Shown: piece by piece, positions 9,898-21,659 of the stretch
How positions within the stretch are numbered: position 1 is the first letter of the stretch
Layout of the letters: the number at the start of each line of letters is the position of its first letter
Source: Saccharofermentans sp.
GTDB lineage: Bacteria; Bacillota; Clostridia; Saccharofermentanales; Saccharofermentanaceae
Reading direction: 5' to 3'
Length of the DNA stretch: 64,000 bases
Assembly (NCBI GenBank): GCA_024685135.1
Contig: JAIKWA010000050.1
Coordinates: 1-64,000 of the forward strand
The notes under the pieces: generated by a model
Databases searched by the model: none
What the model was told of the DNA's origin: nothing
The model's input: only the letters and a program-made list of their open reading frames with translations
Program-made: the position numbers and the translations under genes

Positions 9898-11214
9898 TCA
9901 GCCGGCGTTCTCGCCCACACCTTCATTCTTGCCGGACTTCTTCTCTGAAGAACCGTTCTTGTAGATGAGTACGGGCACCTTGCCTTCTGTAATACATTCC
10001 TTCTTGATTATGCAAGTCTTGACATCCGTCTGTGACGGGATATCGAACATAACGCTTCTCATCGTAGATTCGATGATGGAGCGCAGTCCTCTTGCACCTG
10101 TATTCTGGCTAATGGCCTTCTCTGCGATCGCAGTGATGGCATCAGGCTCGAAAACAAGATCAACATCATCCATCTTGAGCATCTTCTTGTACTGCTTGAT
10201 GATGGCGTTCTTAGGCTCTGTCATTACTCTTACGAGGTCCTCTGTCATGAGCTTATCGAGAGCTACCGTAACCGGGATACGACCTATGAACTCAGGGATA
10301 AGACCGAACTTCATGAGATCGTCGGGCTTAACTGAGTGATAAAAAGCACCGGAATGCATATCGGACTTAGCCTTAACATCAGCATCAAAACCGAACTGTC
10401 TGGATTCGACTCTTCCTGCGATGATCTCGTCGAGACCGTCGAAAGCACCGCCGCAGATAAAGAGGATGTTTGTCGTATCGATCTTGATGCACTCTTCGTT
10501 AGGATGCTTTCTGCCGCCCTTGGGAGGAACGTTTGCTACAGTACTCTCAAGGATCTTGAGGAGTGCCTGTTGTACGCCTTCACCGCTTACGTCTCTTGTG
10601 ATAGAGACATTCTCGGACTTCTTGGCGATCTTATCGATCTCGTCGATATAAACGATACCCACCTGGGCACGCTCGATGTCGTAATCAGCTGCAATGATGA
10701 GGTTTAAGAGGATGTTCTCAACATCTTCACCTACGTAACCTGCCTGAGTAAGGCTTGTGGCATCAGCTACCGCAAAAGGTACATTGAGTACTCTTGCAAG
10801 TGTCTGAGCAAGCAAAGTCTTACCGGAACCCGTAGGTCCCAAAAGGAGTATATTACTCTTCTGGATCTCCGTATCGTCCGAAGGAAGATCGGAATAAACT
10901 CTCTTATAGTGATTATAAACGGCAACCGACAAAGCGATCTTTGCTTCGTCCTGACCTACAACGTACTGATCGAGGCTGTCCTTGATCTGATGAGGAGTAA
11001 CGAGCTTCTTGGGCTTGTAAGTGCTCAGCTTACGCTTCTTGCTGACCTTCTCCTCTTCAGCAACTATGCCGTATGCAGTCCTAATACAATCAATGCAGAT
11101 ATAACAACCGGCACCGGAGAAAAGACGCGGGACTTCATATTCAGACTTGCCGCAAAAAGAGCAGCTTAAGATCTCTCCACTTCCTCCGTCGCCATAACCG
11201 TTTGAATTGGGCAT
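9898..11214 (-). CDS. clpX: ATP-dependent Clp protease ATP-binding subunit ClpX
   Basis: Zinc-binding N-domain (CSFCGKSE...CYICIDC), GPTGSGKT Walker A, IDEIDK Walker B. Confidence 0.97.
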   Translation of the reverse strand: MPNSNGYGDGGSGEILSCSFCGKSEYEVPRLFSGAGCYICIDCIRTAYGIVAEEEKVSKKRKLSTYKPKKLVTPHQIKDSLDQYVVGQDEAKIALSVAVYNHYKRVYSDLPSDDTEIQKSNILLLGPTGSGKTLLAQTLARVLNVPFAVADATSLTQAGYVGEDVENILLNLIIAADYDIERAQVGIVYIDEIDKIAKKSENVSITRDVSGEGVQQALLKILESTVANVPPKGGRKHPNEECIKIDTTNILFICGGAFDGLDEIIAGRVESRQFGFDADVKAKSDMHSGAFYHSVKPDDLMKFGLIPEFIGRIPVTVALDKLMTEDLVRVMTEPKNAIIKQYKKMLKMDDVDLVFEPDAITAIAEKAISQNTGARGLRSIIESTMRSVMFDIPSQTDVKTCIIKKECITEGKVPVLIYKNGSSEKKSGKNEGVGENAG

Positions 11215-11312
11215 TATTGAGTCTCCTGACTGATAATTAGTATTTAACCCCTATAGTTTATCATTTATTCTTGAATAATAAAATTAACAATAGATTACGG
11301 AAATGTTATCGC

Positions 11313-11762
11313 TCATAAAAGATCTTTAGAATCGAGCACGATAGTAAACGGTCCGTCGTTTACAAGAGACACCTTCATGTCAGCTCCGAACTCGCCTGTC
11401 TGAACATCAGGGCATCTGCTCTTAAGCTCGGAAACGATGTAGTTATAGAGTTCTTCTGCCCTTTTGGGCTCCATCGCATTTACGAAGCTCGGGCGGTTAC
11501 CCTTCCTGCAATCTGCATATAAAGTAAACTGCGAGACTATGAGTATGCCGCCATCCACCTGCTCGAGATTAAGATTGGTCTTGTCGTTCTCGTCCTTGAA
11601 TATGCGGAGCTTGAGCATCTTATCGATGAGCTTGTCTGCAATCTTCTCATCGTCGCCTTCGCCTACGCCCGCAAGCACCACATAGCCCTTATCTATAGAG
11701 CCTGAGACCTTGCCTTCTATTGTGACAGATGCTTCAGTTACACACTGGATAACGAATCTCAT
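11313..11762 (-). CDS. dtd: D-aminoacyl-tRNA deacylase
   Basis: [13 protein letters not shown] start, SQFTLYAD and [11 protein letters not shown] motifs. Confidence 0.95.
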   Translation of the reverse strand: MRFVIQCVTEASVTIEGKVSGSIDKGYVVLAGVGEGDDEKIADKLIDKMLKLRIFKDENDKTNLNLEQVDGGILIVSQFTLYADCRKGNRPSFVNAMEPKRAEELYNYIVSELKSRCPDVQTGEFGADMKVSLVNDGPFTIVLDSKDLL

Positions 11763-12310
11763 CAGTTCTTAAACTCCGCATCTTCGTTCTGGACATTATA
11801 CATGTACCATTCACCCTGATAAGAATAGACGAGGAAATATATGCTCTGAGCGGCATTGCCCTCGCTGTCCTTGAAGTATACCTTGACCTTATCTATCTCA
11901 AGAGCTTCGATCTCCTCTTCGGGAATACCTGTGATGAAGGAGATGCTCGTTCTCATACCGGCCTCGTCGTAGCCCTCTTCTTCGGTATAGTTATTGAAGG
12001 CCTCGAACATCGTGCCTAAGAACTCACCGTCTACATTCATTGCAGCTTTGAATTCCTCGAATACGGGAACATCAGACTCGCTGTTGATGCTGTCTATAAA
12101 GCCGTCGGGATAGCAAGCGTTAAACATCTCTTCGTTATCGGTAAAGATGCTCTCTATAAAGCCTCTTGAGACATATTCGCCTGTGGTATTGAGCTGCTCC
12201 ATCGTTACGGGATCTTCGATATCCATACCTGTGAGCGGTATATTTGAGCAAGATGTGATGCAAAGCGTGAGCATTGTAATCGTGGTGATCAAAGCCAGGA
12301 GTTTCTTCAT
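11762..12310 (-). CDS. Putative lipoprotein, unknown function
   Basis: Signal peptide with lipobox LCITSC; overlaps its neighbours by 1-4 nt. Confidence 0.8.
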   Translation of the reverse strand: MKKLLALITTITMLTLCITSCSNIPLTGMDIEDPVTMEQLNTTGEYVSRGFIESIFTDNEEMFNACYPDGFIDSINSESDVPVFEEFKAAMNVDGEFLGTMFEAFNNYTEEEGYDEAGMRTSISFITGIPEEEIEALEIDKVKVYFKDSEGNAAQSIYFLVYSYQGEWYMYNVQNEDAEFKN

Positions 12311-13611
12311 GTATGTTTCCTCACAAATTCTATATATGCTGCGATCTTATCCTCGTAGCCGATATGGGTAGGCTCGTAGTATTGCCTTCCCAAAGTCTTA
12401 TCCGTCATGTACTGCTGAGGCGTGATGTGATCCGGGAAATCGTGCGGATACTTATATCCCTGATGGTATCCGAGATCCTCCATCCCCTTGACGGGAGCGT
12501 TCCTTAAGTGCATGGGGACTACGCCGGTGTCAGTGTTTTCGACATCGGCCAAAGCCTTATCTATCGCAAGATAAGAAGCATTGGACTTAGGGGAAGCCGC
12601 TACCGTTATGCAGGCCTCGGCAAGAGGGATACGGGCTTCGGGCATACCTACTGCCCTTGCGCAATCGTATGCTGCAACAGCTATAAGCAGAGCATTGGGA
12701 TTTGCAAGACCGACGTCCTCGGATGCGCAGATCATGATCCTCCTTGCCAGGAATTCAATATCCTCACCGGCCTTAAGCGCCCTTGCAAGATAGAGGATCG
12801 CCGCATCGGGATCAGAGCCTCTCATGGATTTGATCATGGCGGAGATATTGTCGTAATGCGCCTCGCCGTCCTTGTCGAAAAGGACCTTGCGGTTCTGCAT
12901 GCATTCCTTCATTATCTCGTCCGTTATATGGATAGAGCCCGTTGCTGAAGGTGCAGTCGTTATCACTGCGAGCTCCAATGAATTAAGAGCCGTCCTGCAG
13001 TCTCCGTTGGAGGATTCAGCGATCTTGAGAAGTGTCTCATCCGAGACTTCAACATCCATATTGCCGTAGCCGCGCTCAGTGTCCGTTATCGCGTTATGGA
13101 GCACCTTTGCTATGTCGGGCGCTTCAAGAGGCTTAAGCTGGAACACAGTGGATCTTGATACGAGAGCCTTGTTGACCTCGAAGAAGGGATTCTCCGTTGT
13201 CGCACCGATGAGGATTACAGTTCCGTCTTCAACAAAGGGCAGGAGCGCATCCTGCTGGAGCTTATTGAACCTGTGGATCTCATCGATGAAAAGGACAGTC
13301 TTCTTCCCTTCTGATATCAGGGGATTGGACGCGTCAGATGTAACCGTCTTTATATCAGCAACGCCGGATGTTACGGCATTGAGCCTAACGAACCTCGAGC
13401 TCGTGGAATTGGCTATAACCCTTGCAAGAGCGGTCTTACCGACTCCCGGCGGACCATATAAAATGATTGAGGACAGCCTGTCCGCCTCGATCATTCGCCT
13501 CAGTAATCTGCCTTCGCCTACGATGTGCTCCTGACCGGAATATTCATCCAAAGTCCTTGGAGACATCCTGTAGGCTAAAGGTGTATCTGTCTTATCGTCT
13601 CTTAAACTCAC
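12307..13611 (-). CDS. rarA: Replication-associated recombination protein A (RarA/MgsA AAA ATPase)
   Basis: [12 protein letters not shown] Walker [26 protein letters not shown]-terminus, C-terminal [10 protein letters not shown] motif. Confidence 0.95.
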   Translation of the reverse strand: MSLRDDKTDTPLAYRMSPRTLDEYSGQEHIVGEGRLLRRMIEADRLSSIILYGPPGVGKTALARVIANSTSSRFVRLNAVTSGVADIKTVTSDASNPLISEGKKTVLFIDEIHRFNKLQQDALLPFVEDGTVILIGATTENPFFEVNKALVSRSTVFQLKPLEAPDIAKVLHNAITDTERGYGNMDVEVSDETLLKIAESSNGDCRTALNSLELAVITTAPSATGSIHITDEIMKECMQNRKVLFDKDGEAHYDNISAMIKSMRGSDPDAAILYLARALKAGEDIEFLARRIMICASEDVGLANPNALLIAVAAYDCARAVGMPEARIPLAEACITVAASPKSNASYLAIDKALADVENTDTGVVPMHLRNAPVKGMEDLGYHQGYKYPHDFPDHITPQQYMTDKTLGRQYYEPTHIGYEDKIAAYIEFVRKHT

Positions 13612-14849
13612 TTCATCTCAGGATAAAGAGGGTACTTATCTGTAAGAGCCTTAACTCTTGCGATAACGTCAGCCTTCTTATTCTCATAATCGAAGATGCA
13701 GTCAGCGATGCAATCAGCAACAACTCTGCAGTCGTCTTCGTTAAAGCCTCTTGTTGTGATGGCAGGTGTACCGATACGTACGCCTGATGTGATAGTAGCC
13801 TTCTCGGGATCGAAGGGGATCGTGTTCTTGTTTGCAGTGATGTTGCAATCGTCGAGTCTCTCCTGGAGATCCTTACCGGAAACGCCTGTACCTCTCAAGT
13901 CGATGAGCATGAGGTGGTTATCGGTACCACCTGATACAAGGTTAACGCCACGGCTTAAGAGCTGCTCGCTCATTGCCTTTGCGTTCTTAACGATATTGTT
14001 TGCATACTCTCTGAACTCAGGTGAAAGTGCTTCCTTGAAAGCAACTGCCTTAGCAGCGATGATGTGCATGAGAGGGCCGCCCTGCTGGCCGGGGAATACT
14101 GCGGAATTGATCTTCTTAGCATATTCCTCCTTGCACATGATGATACCGCCACGGGGTCCTCTTAATGTCTTATGTGTTGTTGTGGTAACGAAGTCAGCAT
14201 AAGGAACCGGATTGGGGTGAAGTCCTGCTGCTACGAGACCTGCGATATGAGCCATATCTACGAAGAGGTATGCGCCAACTTCGTCAGCGATCTGCCTGAA
14301 CTTCTTGAAGTCGATGATCCTGGGGTAAGCAGAAGCACCGGCAACGATAACCTTAGGCTTGCACTCCTTTGCCTTCTCTAAGATAGCATCGTAGTTAAGT
14401 GTCTGTGTCTCGGGATCTACTGTGTAGAATTCTGAGTGATATGTCTTACCGGAAACATTGATCTTCATACCGTGTGTAAGGTGACCGCCGTGTGAGAGGT
14501 CAAGACCTAAGATCGTATCACCGGGGTCAAGGATAGCAAAGTAAACTGCTGTGTTAGCCTGAGCGCCTGAGTGGGGCTGTACATTTACATGCTCAGCACC
14601 GAAGAGCTGCTTAGCTCTGTCTATAGCGAGCTGCTCAACGATATCAACATACTCGCATCCGCCGTAATAACGCTTTCCCGGATAGCCTTCTGCATACTTG
14701 TTTGTAAGAGGTGAACCTGCTGCCTCGAGAACTGCTTCGGAAACTACGTTCTCGGAAGCGATGAGCTCGATCTTGTCACGCTGACGTCCGATCTCCTGCC
14801 AAATAGCTGAATAAACTTCAGGATCTTCATTCTTGATATAGTCGTACAT
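13608..14849 (-). CDS. glyA: Serine hydroxymethyltransferase
   Basis: [33 protein letters not shown] and [17 protein letters not shown] site. Confidence 0.97.
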   Translation of the reverse strand: MYDYIKNEDPEVYSAIWQEIGRQRDKIELIASENVVSEAVLEAAGSPLTNKYAEGYPGKRYYGGCEYVDIVEQLAIDRAKQLFGAEHVNVQPHSGAQANTAVYFAILDPGDTILGLDLSHGGHLTHGMKINVSGKTYHSEFYTVDPETQTLNYDAILEKAKECKPKVIVAGASAYPRIIDFKKFRQIADEVGAYLFVDMAHIAGLVAAGLHPNPVPYADFVTTTTHKTLRGPRGGIIMCKEEYAKKINSAVFPGQQGGPLMHIIAAKAVAFKEALSPEFREYANNIVKNAKAMSEQLLSRGVNLVSGGTDNHLMLIDLRGTGVSGKDLQERLDDCNITANKNTIPFDPEKATITSGVRIGTPAITTRGFNEDDCRVVADCIADCIFDYENKKADVIARVKALTDKYPLYPEMK

Positions 14850-14947
14850 TACGGATAATCCTCCTTAGGGATATAAAATCTGACGCCGAATATTCTAATA
14901 TAAAAAAGCTATTTAGTAAACTGACAAAAGGCACTACAAACTAAGTT

Positions 14948-15973
14948 TCAGACCTTATAGATCTCGTCAGCCGCAGGCGGAGGCAGGATCTTTATCTTAC
15001 CGTCAAGATCTATATATTCCTTCCTGCCCGAATCCGTAAACTCACCTATCACACATGCCTCTACGCCGTTTAACTTAAGATTGGAGATTATCCTGTCTGC
15101 TTCAGGGGTGGCGATCATGAGAGCGCCTGAAGATATGAGACGGAAGGGATCGAGATCAAGCGCAGAGCAGATAGCTCTTGAGCACTCCGTAAAAGGAACC
15201 TTGCTCTTGTCTAATACGACGCCGCAATTAGAGAAGTCAGCCATCTCAAAAGCCGCACCGAACACGCCGCCTTCTGTAACATCGTGCATGAGATCTACTG
15301 CTGAATAGAAGAATCCGTCTTCTCTTACTTTACCGGTAGAAGACTTAAGTTTTCCGCACAGGCTTCCTTCCTTAACAACGGATATGAGCTCAGAATAGCC
15401 CAGAGCCTCGGTGATATGTTCTTCACTCACCTTGCCTCTTATCTTATCGGCATGCTCGTTGGCAACTATATAAGTGCCCTCTATTGCAGCGGTCTTTGTG
15501 AGGATGAGCTTATCTCCCGGCATTGCCTTGCCAAGAGGGACTGAGCAGCCCTTTGCTGCTATTCCGTAAGCCGTGGATATGACGATGAAGTTATTTACCG
15601 CACCTGACACTTCGGTATGTCCGCCGACAATATCAACGCCTAAAGCCTTTGCTTCGTCACTCGCCTGAACGACGATATCCTTGATATCTTCTTCGCTTGC
15701 CGAAGGAGGAGCGATTATTACGATAAGTATTCCCGTGGGGTGTATACCGCAAGCGGCAATGTCATTACAGGAGACATGGATAGCAAGAGTGCCCGCCTTT
15801 GCGCCGCCCGCAGTGATGGGATCAGAGGAAGTAACCATCAAGTTCTCCCCTACCTTTACCCATGCGCAGTCAGCTCCGATACCCGCTCCTGATAAGGTGT
15901 TCTCGGATAGCTTTGGCAATCTTGAGAGGACGAGATCCTCTAACTGCTCATCTGTAAGTTTGCCGATGTTCAT
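14948..15973 (-). CDS. AIR synthase-related (PurM/HypE-like) ATP-binding protein
   Basis: PurM-like fold motifs (GIGADCAWVKVG, DPITAGG, VGGHTEVSG, DLMHDVTEGGVFGA); ATG at 15973 or TTG at 15982. Confidence 0.8.
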   Translation of the reverse strand: MNIGKLTDEQLEDLVLSRLPKLSENTLSGAGIGADCAWVKVGENLMVTSSDPITAGGAKAGTLAIHVSCNDIAACGIHPTGILIVIIAPPSASEEDIKDIVVQASDEAKALGVDIVGGHTEVSGAVNNFIVISTAYGIAAKGCSVPLGKAMPGDKLILTKTAAIEGTYIVANEHADKIRGKVSEEHITEALGYSELISVVKEGSLCGKLKSSTGKVREDGFFYSAVDLMHDVTEGGVFGAAFEMADFSNCGVVLDKSKVPFTECSRAICSALDLDPFRLISSGALMIATPEADRIISNLKLNGVEACVIGEFTDSGRKEYIDLDGKIKILPPPAADEIYKV

Positions 15974-15974
15974 G

Positions 15975-17180
15975 TCAGTCAAATGCCTCGATGATGATGT
16001 CTTCGGTGCCGTTTACGCCGGCTTCAACCATTGCTTCGATATCGAGGTTCTTCTCGGCCTCGATCACGTCCTCGGGATGAGGGTGAGTCTTGGGGTGCTT
16101 TGCAACGAAGATCGTGCAGCAATCCTCATAAGGAAGGATGGATGTCTCGAAGGCACCTATCTGTCTTGAGATATCGCATGTAGCCTGCTTATCCATACCG
16201 ATAAGAGGTCTTAAGACAGGCATCTTGCATACTGCATTTGTAGCCTGTATCGCTTCTAATGTCTGGGATGCTACCTGACCTAAGCTCTCACCCGTTATAA
16301 GGCACTTGCAGTTGTTCTTCTCTGCAAGGCGCTCGGCGATCTGGAACATGACTCTTCTCATTGTGATCGTAAGCATATCCTGGGGAGAGTTCTTATACAT
16401 GTCGAGCTGGATCTGAGTGAAGTTTACAACATGCAAAGTCATGCGTCCGGAGAAGCCTGCAACGATCTTTGCAAGGTCTTTTACCTTGTCCATTGCCTGC
16501 TCGCTCGTATAGGGATAAGAGTGGAAATATACGGCATCGAGAGGCATACCTCTTGAAGCCATCATAAAGCCTGCAACGGGGCTGTCGATACCGCCTGACA
16601 GAAGGAGCATTCCCTTGCCTGAAGTACCGACGGGAAGACCTCTGTGAGCCATCATCTTACCTGAGTAGATATAGTTATAGTCCCTGATCTCAACATTGAG
16701 GATAAAATCAGGCTTCTTTACGTTAACTGTAAGCTGCGGAAAATTCTCGAGTATCTGATAACCGAGCTCTGCACAGATCTCTGGAGAATTCATGGGGAAA
16801 GCTTTATTGCCGCGCTTGGAATCGACCTTGAAGGTCTTATAATCCGGGTTGTTTGCAAGAAGCTCAGTTACATAAGCCTTGGCGTTCTCCACGACTTCAT
16901 CGAAGCCGCCTTCGAACTTCCTTGCAAGGCTTACGGATACGATACCGAAGACCTGTGTTACGGCCTTCATTATCTCTTTTGCATCACTCTCGGTCGCAAA
17001 GTAAGGATTGCTCTCATCCTTAGGCTCGATCCAGATACGGCTCTGAGTCTGGTATATCTTAAGATCACCGAACTTCTTCAAACGGTACTTAAGATTGGAC
17101 TTGAGCTGGATCTCAAAAGAACCTCTGTTTAAACCCTTGAGGGTGATCTCACCCATTCTGGCAAGCAGTATATTAGACAT
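15975..17180 (-). CDS. thiI: tRNA 4-thiouridine synthetase ThiI (no rhodanese domain)
   Basis: THUMP domain then PP-loop LLLSGGIDSPVAGFMMASRGM; ends without a rhodanese-like extension. Confidence 0.95.
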   Translation of the reverse strand: MSNILLARMGEITLKGLNRGSFEIQLKSNLKYRLKKFGDLKIYQTQSRIWIEPKDESNPYFATESDAKEIMKAVTQVFGIVSVSLARKFEGGFDEVVENAKAYVTELLANNPDYKTFKVDSKRGNKAFPMNSPEICAELGYQILENFPQLTVNVKKPDFILNVEIRDYNYIYSGKMMAHRGLPVGTSGKGMLLLSGGIDSPVAGFMMASRGMPLDAVYFHSYPYTSEQAMDKVKDLAKIVAGFSGRMTLHVVNFTQIQLDMYKNSPQDMLTITMRRVMFQIAERLAEKNNCKCLITGESLGQVASQTLEAIQATNAVCKMPVLRPLIGMDKQATCDISRQIGAFETSILPYEDCCTIFVAKHPKTHPHPEDVIEAEKNLDIEAMVEAGVNGTEDIIIEAFD

Positions 17181-17197
17181 TATTTACCTCTTGTATA

Positions 17198-18340
17198 TCA
17201 GTGTATTATCAGATACTTATCGTAGATCTCGTCTAAGATCTTAATGAACTCTCTTGCTTCTTCCATAGTATTATAACGCGAGAAGCTGAGTCTTACAGCA
17301 TTAGAAGCGATCTTACGGTCCACTCCGCATTCGAGGAGCACATAAGATACCTTCTTTGCTTTGGATGAACATGCTGAGACCGTTGAAACATATACCTCAT
17401 ACATCTCGAGGCAATGCAGCATGGTCTCTGATTCAAAACTTGAGAAGGAAACATTGAGGACAAAAGGTATGGCATCGTCAGGTGATAATATGACGGCCTT
17501 CCTCGCCTTAAGCTCTTCTCTTAGATAATCATTTATACCGGATGCAACTTTGTTTGCTTCTTCAATATCCTCGCAAGCTTCAGACAAAGCCTCCTCGAAG
17601 GCCTTTGCGAGCACGAGGCTCTGAGTGCCGGACCTTAAGCCCTTCTGCTGGCCGCCTCCCAATATGAGAGGATCGACATTTACGCCGGACTTGATATATA
17701 AGATTCCGTTGCCCTTAACGGAGTGGATCTTGTGACCTGAGAAGGAACACATATCAACACCGGTCTTATGCAGATCGATCCCGATCTTACCAAGTGCCTG
17801 TACGGCATCAAGATAGATCTTTGTATTGCGGCTTACTCTGTTCCTAAGCTCTACTATCTCGCTGAGAGGAAGCACTGCGCCGGTCTCGTTATTTACCATG
17901 GTAAAACAAAGGAGCGCGGTATCGCCCCCGGAAAGCTCCTCTTCCAAAACAGAAAGATCAGGCTTGCCCCTTCCGTCCACAGGAAGATAAACGATCTCGC
18001 AGCCTTGAGCTTTAAGATATTCGAGGCATTCAAGAGTTGCTTTGTGCTCTGTCTTTGTTGAGATTATCTTATTGCCTGAGCGCTTATTCCGCGAGACATA
18101 TCCTCTGATCGCCGTATTGGCGCTCTCCGTAGCGCAGGAGGTAAATAAGATCTCATCAGAAGATGCTCCAAGAAGCTTTGCGATATTAGCCCGGCATTCA
18201 TTGTAGAGCTTATCCGCTTTTACCCCCAACGTGTGAAGAGATCCCGGGTTACCCGAGACCTCATCATTAAGATATTCTGTGATTACGCTCCTTACCCTGT
18301 CTGAAGGGAAAGTAGTTGCACTGTTATCGAAATAGATCAT
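17198..18340 (-). CDS. Cysteine desulfurase (NifS/IscS family)
   Basis: YFDNSATTFPS start, SFSGHKIHSVKGNG PLP-lysine motif, catalytic-loop Cys (VSACSSK). Confidence 0.93.
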   Translation of the reverse strand: MIYFDNSATTFPSDRVRSVITEYLNDEVSGNPGSLHTLGVKADKLYNECRANIAKLLGASSDEILFTSCATESANTAIRGYVSRNKRSGNKIISTKTEHKATLECLEYLKAQGCEIVYLPVDGRGKPDLSVLEEELSGGDTALLCFTMVNNETGAVLPLSEIVELRNRVSRNTKIYLDAVQALGKIGIDLHKTGVDMCSFSGHKIHSVKGNGILYIKSGVNVDPLILGGGQQKGLRSGTQSLVLAKAFEEALSEACEDIEEANKVASGINDYLREELKARKAVILSPDDAIPFVLNVSFSSFESETMLHCLEMYEVYVSTVSACSSKAKKVSYVLLECGVDRKIASNAVRLSFSRYNTMEEAREFIKILDEIYDKYLIIH

Positions 18341-19779
18341 ACCTTGAGTTCAACAGAATCTACGTTAAGATCATCCTTATACTTTTCGAGAAGAGGATTT
18401 ACACACTCGTCTAAGAATGCGGTTACCTGCTCAGGACATCTGCCGATGTAGAGCTTGGGATCCATGAACTTTGCAGTGTCCTCGAGCTTGATGCCGAAGA
18501 CGGGATCTCTTGCGATCCTCTCCAAAAGATCGTTGGGCTTACCCTCGTTCTTTACGACTGAACCTGCCTCCATGGAATATACGCGGATCCTCTCGTGGAG
18601 ATCCTGTCTGTCGCCGCCGCGAAGCTCGACAGTATCCATGATGATGTTCTCTGTAGCCATAAAAGGAAGCTCGTCCATCATGTGCTTGTTGATGACCTTC
18701 TCGTATACGACAAGACCGTCAGCGATGTTTGCATAGATACCTAAGATGGCATCGATAGCGAGGAATGCCTCAGGTACTGAGATCCTCTTGTTTGCAGAGT
18801 CATCTAAGGTTCTCTCAAACCACTGCTCTGAAGCTGTCATCATGGGAGATGTTGCTGCAGAGATAACGTATCTTGCAAGAGATGCTATTCTCTCAGATCT
18901 CATGGGGTTACGCTTATAAGCCATTGCGGAAGATCCGATCTGACCCTTCTCGAAGGGCTCCTCGATCTCCTTGAGATGCTGGAGAAGTCTTATATCGTTG
19001 GAGAACTTGTGTGCGCTCTGAGCGATGCCGCAGAGTGCATTAAGCACCATTGAGTCAACCTTACGTGAATATGTCTGGCCGGATACATAGTAAGAATCCT
19101 TAAAGCCCATCTTAGCGCAGATCTTCTTGTCGAGCTCGACGCACTTTGCGTGGTCGCCCTTGAACAGCTCGAGGAAGCTTGCCTGTGTACCTGTCGTACC
19201 CTTGCAGCCGAGGAGCTTTAAGCCCTCTGAGACATGAACTACTTCCTCAAGATCGAATGTAAGATCCTGAAGCCATAAAGATGCACGCTTACCAACCGTA
19301 ACGAGCTGTGCGGGCTGGAAGTGAGTGAAGCCCAAAGTCGGAGTATCCTTGTACTTATCTGCGAACTTAGCGAGCTCATTGATAACTACAACGAGTCTCT
19401 TACGAACGAGCTCTAAGCCCTCTCTCATGATGATGATATCGGTATTGTCACCTACGTAGCATGAAGTTGCACCGAGGTGGATGATACCCTTAGCTGAAGG
19501 GCACTGAACGCCGTAAGCATAAACATGGCTCATAACGTCATGTCTTCTCTTCTTCTCTTCCTCAGCTGCGACATCGTAATTGATATCGTCTGCATGAGCC
19601 TTGAGCTCATCTATCTGGGCCTGAGTAATATTAAGACCGAGCTCCATCTCGGATTCTGCAAGTGCGATCCAGAGTCTTCTCCATGTCTTGAACTTCTTGT
19701 CAGGAGAGAAGATGTACTGCATCTGCTTGCTGGCATATCTGGAATTAAGCGGGCTCTCGTAAATGTCTTTCATGATCAC
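18337..19779 (-). CDS. purB: Adenylosuccinate lyase
   Basis: Fumarase/aspartase superfamily signature GSSAMAYKRNPMRSE, IIHLGATSCYVGDN. Confidence 0.93.
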   Translation of the reverse strand: MIMKDIYESPLNSRYASKQMQYIFSPDKKFKTWRRLWIALAESEMELGLNITQAQIDELKAHADDINYDVAAEEEKKRRHDVMSHVYAYGVQCPSAKGIIHLGATSCYVGDNTDIIIMREGLELVRKRLVVVINELAKFADKYKDTPTLGFTHFQPAQLVTVGKRASLWLQDLTFDLEEVVHVSEGLKLLGCKGTTGTQASFLELFKGDHAKCVELDKKICAKMGFKDSYYVSGQTYSRKVDSMVLNALCGIAQSAHKFSNDIRLLQHLKEIEEPFEKGQIGSSAMAYKRNPMRSERIASLARYVISAATSPMMTASEQWFERTLDDSANKRISVPEAFLAIDAILGIYANIADGLVVYEKVINKHMMDELPFMATENIIMDTVELRGGDRQDLHERIRVYSMEAGSVVKNEGKPNDLLERIARDPVFGIKLEDTAKFMDPKLYIGRCPEQVTAFLDECVNPLLEKYKDDLNVDSVELKV

Positions 19780-21065
19780 ACCTCAAGTAATTTGTCGATA
19801 GCTGTTATTTTAGCACAGATAGTAAGGATCTTGGTGGCCTTGAGAAGGTCTTCTACAGGCGGGAACGAAGGAGAGAGTCTGATGCTCTGATCGTCAGGGT
19901 CCTTACCGTAAGGGAAGCTTGCGCCTGCAGGTGTAAGAGCAACGCCTGCTTCCTTACACATGGAAACGATATTTGTAGCTGTTCCGGGCATGCAATAGAA
20001 GTTGATGAAGTATCCGCCCTTGGGATCTGTCCAGTGCCAGAGATCCTGTTCACCGAGCTCTTCAGTAAGGACGCCGCTTACTGCTGCAAACTTAGGTCTT
20101 AAGATCGCAGCGTGCTTCTTCATATGTTCCTTAACTGCTGCAAGGTCCGGAAGGAATCTTGCGTGAGCCAACTGGTTTACCTTATTAGTGCAGATAGCCT
20201 GAACGGAAAGGATCTTCTTGGCATAGTCCATATTGTCCTTGTTTGTTGCAAAGCATGAGATTCCGCCGCCTGCGAATGTTATCTTGGAAGATGATGCGAA
20301 TTCATAGACTCTGTTTGCATTGCCTGCCTCTAAACAAAGAGAGAGCATATCAGGGATAGTTCCCCACTCATTCTCGTCTTCAGCGAGGTGATGAACGACA
20401 TAAGCGTTATCCCAGAATATCCTGAAATCCTTTGCGCCTGTCTTCATGTTTGCAAGTCTCTTGCATGTATCTTCGGAATAAACGATCCCGTCAGGATTGC
20501 TGTAGCAGGGAACGCACCAGATACCCAATACCTTCTCGTCCTTAACGAGCTCTTCAACTTCGTCCATATCGGGGCCGTTATCTGTCATGGGAACTGCGAT
20601 GAGCTCAAAGCCGAGCTTCTCGGTTACTCTGAAGTGACGGTCATATCCGGGTGCGGGGCAAAGCCACTTTCTGCCTTCAACCTGAGCCCAGGGCTTGGGT
20701 GAATCGACTTCACCGAATACCATAGCTCTCATGATGCCGTCAAACATCTGGTTGAGAGATGAAGAATTACCCATAAAGATATTGTCCTTGTCTGTGCCGA
20801 GGATATCGCCAAAGACCTTTCTGATGTCTTCGATACCGGCAGGAACACCGTAGTTACGGACATCCTCGTTCTTGCAGGACTTAAAGCCGCTATCGGAAAG
20901 CGAATCGTACATGTGGTTAGTCATGTCAAGCTGCTCGGGAGAAGGCTTACCTCTTGTCATATCGAGTGACAGATCCATAGCCTTGTATTCCTCGTAGAGC
21001 TTCATAAGCTCCTGCCTTTGCTGCTCAAGCTCTTGTGCAGACATTTCCTTATAACTCTTCATCAT
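19776..21065 (-). CDS. Class I-type PLP-dependent aminotransferase (divergent aspartate aminotransferase-like)
   Basis: SLDMTRGKPSPEQLD N-terminus, SSSKITFAGGGISCF PLP-Lys region; start at 21065/21062 (MMKSYKEM) preferred over 21161. Confidence 0.85.
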   Translation of the reverse strand: MMKSYKEMSAQELEQQRQELMKLYEEYKAMDLSLDMTRGKPSPEQLDMTNHMYDSLSDSGFKSCKNEDVRNYGVPAGIEDIRKVFGDILGTDKDNIFMGNSSSLNQMFDGIMRAMVFGEVDSPKPWAQVEGRKWLCPAPGYDRHFRVTEKLGFELIAVPMTDNGPDMDEVEELVKDEKVLGIWCVPCYSNPDGIVYSEDTCKRLANMKTGAKDFRIFWDNAYVVHHLAEDENEWGTIPDMLSLCLEAGNANRVYEFASSSKITFAGGGISCFATNKDNMDYAKKILSVQAICTNKVNQLAHARFLPDLAAVKEHMKKHAAILRPKFAAVSGVLTEELGEQDLWHWTDPKGGYFINFYCMPGTATNIVSMCKEAGVALTPAGASFPYGKDPDDQSIRLSPSFPPVEDLLKATKILTICAKITAIDKLLEV

Positions 21066-21192
21066 GAGCCTTCTTTCTGAAAATGAAATTCTGTAGTGGT
21101 AATCTTGCAGTAAATTGACATAAACCGCCTTAAGACCGTAGTAATTATATTTAAAATGCAATTTCTAGGCAATCATTTTTCATTGTGGTTTC

Positions 21193-21549
21193 TTAAAAAG
21201 GTATAATTTCTACATTTTGTACTAAGCAGTCCTTGTTATGCGTTACCTGCCCTATCAAAAATACAACATTTCTGTCTTCGAAACCGTAATGTCTGAGCAT
21301 ATATCCGGTGCATTTAAATATCTTGCGCTGCTTTGCCGGAGTAACCGTCTCTGCCGATGTGGGATAAGGTCCTTTATTAGACCTCGATCTCACTTCCACG
21401 ACATAGATATCTTCGTCTTTCTCGAAAACAAGATCCAACTCTCCGACATTATGTACGGCATAGTTTTTGCACACCAGCCGATACCCTTCCTGTTTCATCT
21501 GAGATTCGACCGCAGCTTCTGCGATCTTACCGATTTCAACACTTTTCAT
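21193..21549 (-). CDS. YraN/UPF0102-family nuclease-fold protein
   Basis: GELDLVFEKDEDIYVVEVRSR motif typical of YraN. Confidence 0.85.
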   Translation of the reverse strand: MKSVEIGKIAEAAVESQMKQEGYRLVCKNYAVHNVGELDLVFEKDEDIYVVEVRSRSNKGPYPTSAETVTPAKQRKIFKCTGYMLRHYGFEDRNVVFLIGQVTHNKDCLVQNVEIIPF

Positions 21550-21659
21550 TTGTACTTCACCTCTATTAATTTACTCTTTCTTTTGTTCATTCTTTATATT
21601 GAAAGTTGGCATTACGCCCTTTATTATTTAGGAGTCATCTTTGACATTGGAGTGATTAC

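Noticed and set aside
13079-13534. 151-aa plus-strand ORF opposite rarA, and similar antisense ORFs in clpX, glyA and ahcY
   Set aside because: Antisense shadows of conserved genes with low-complexity or Ser/Leu-rich translations.
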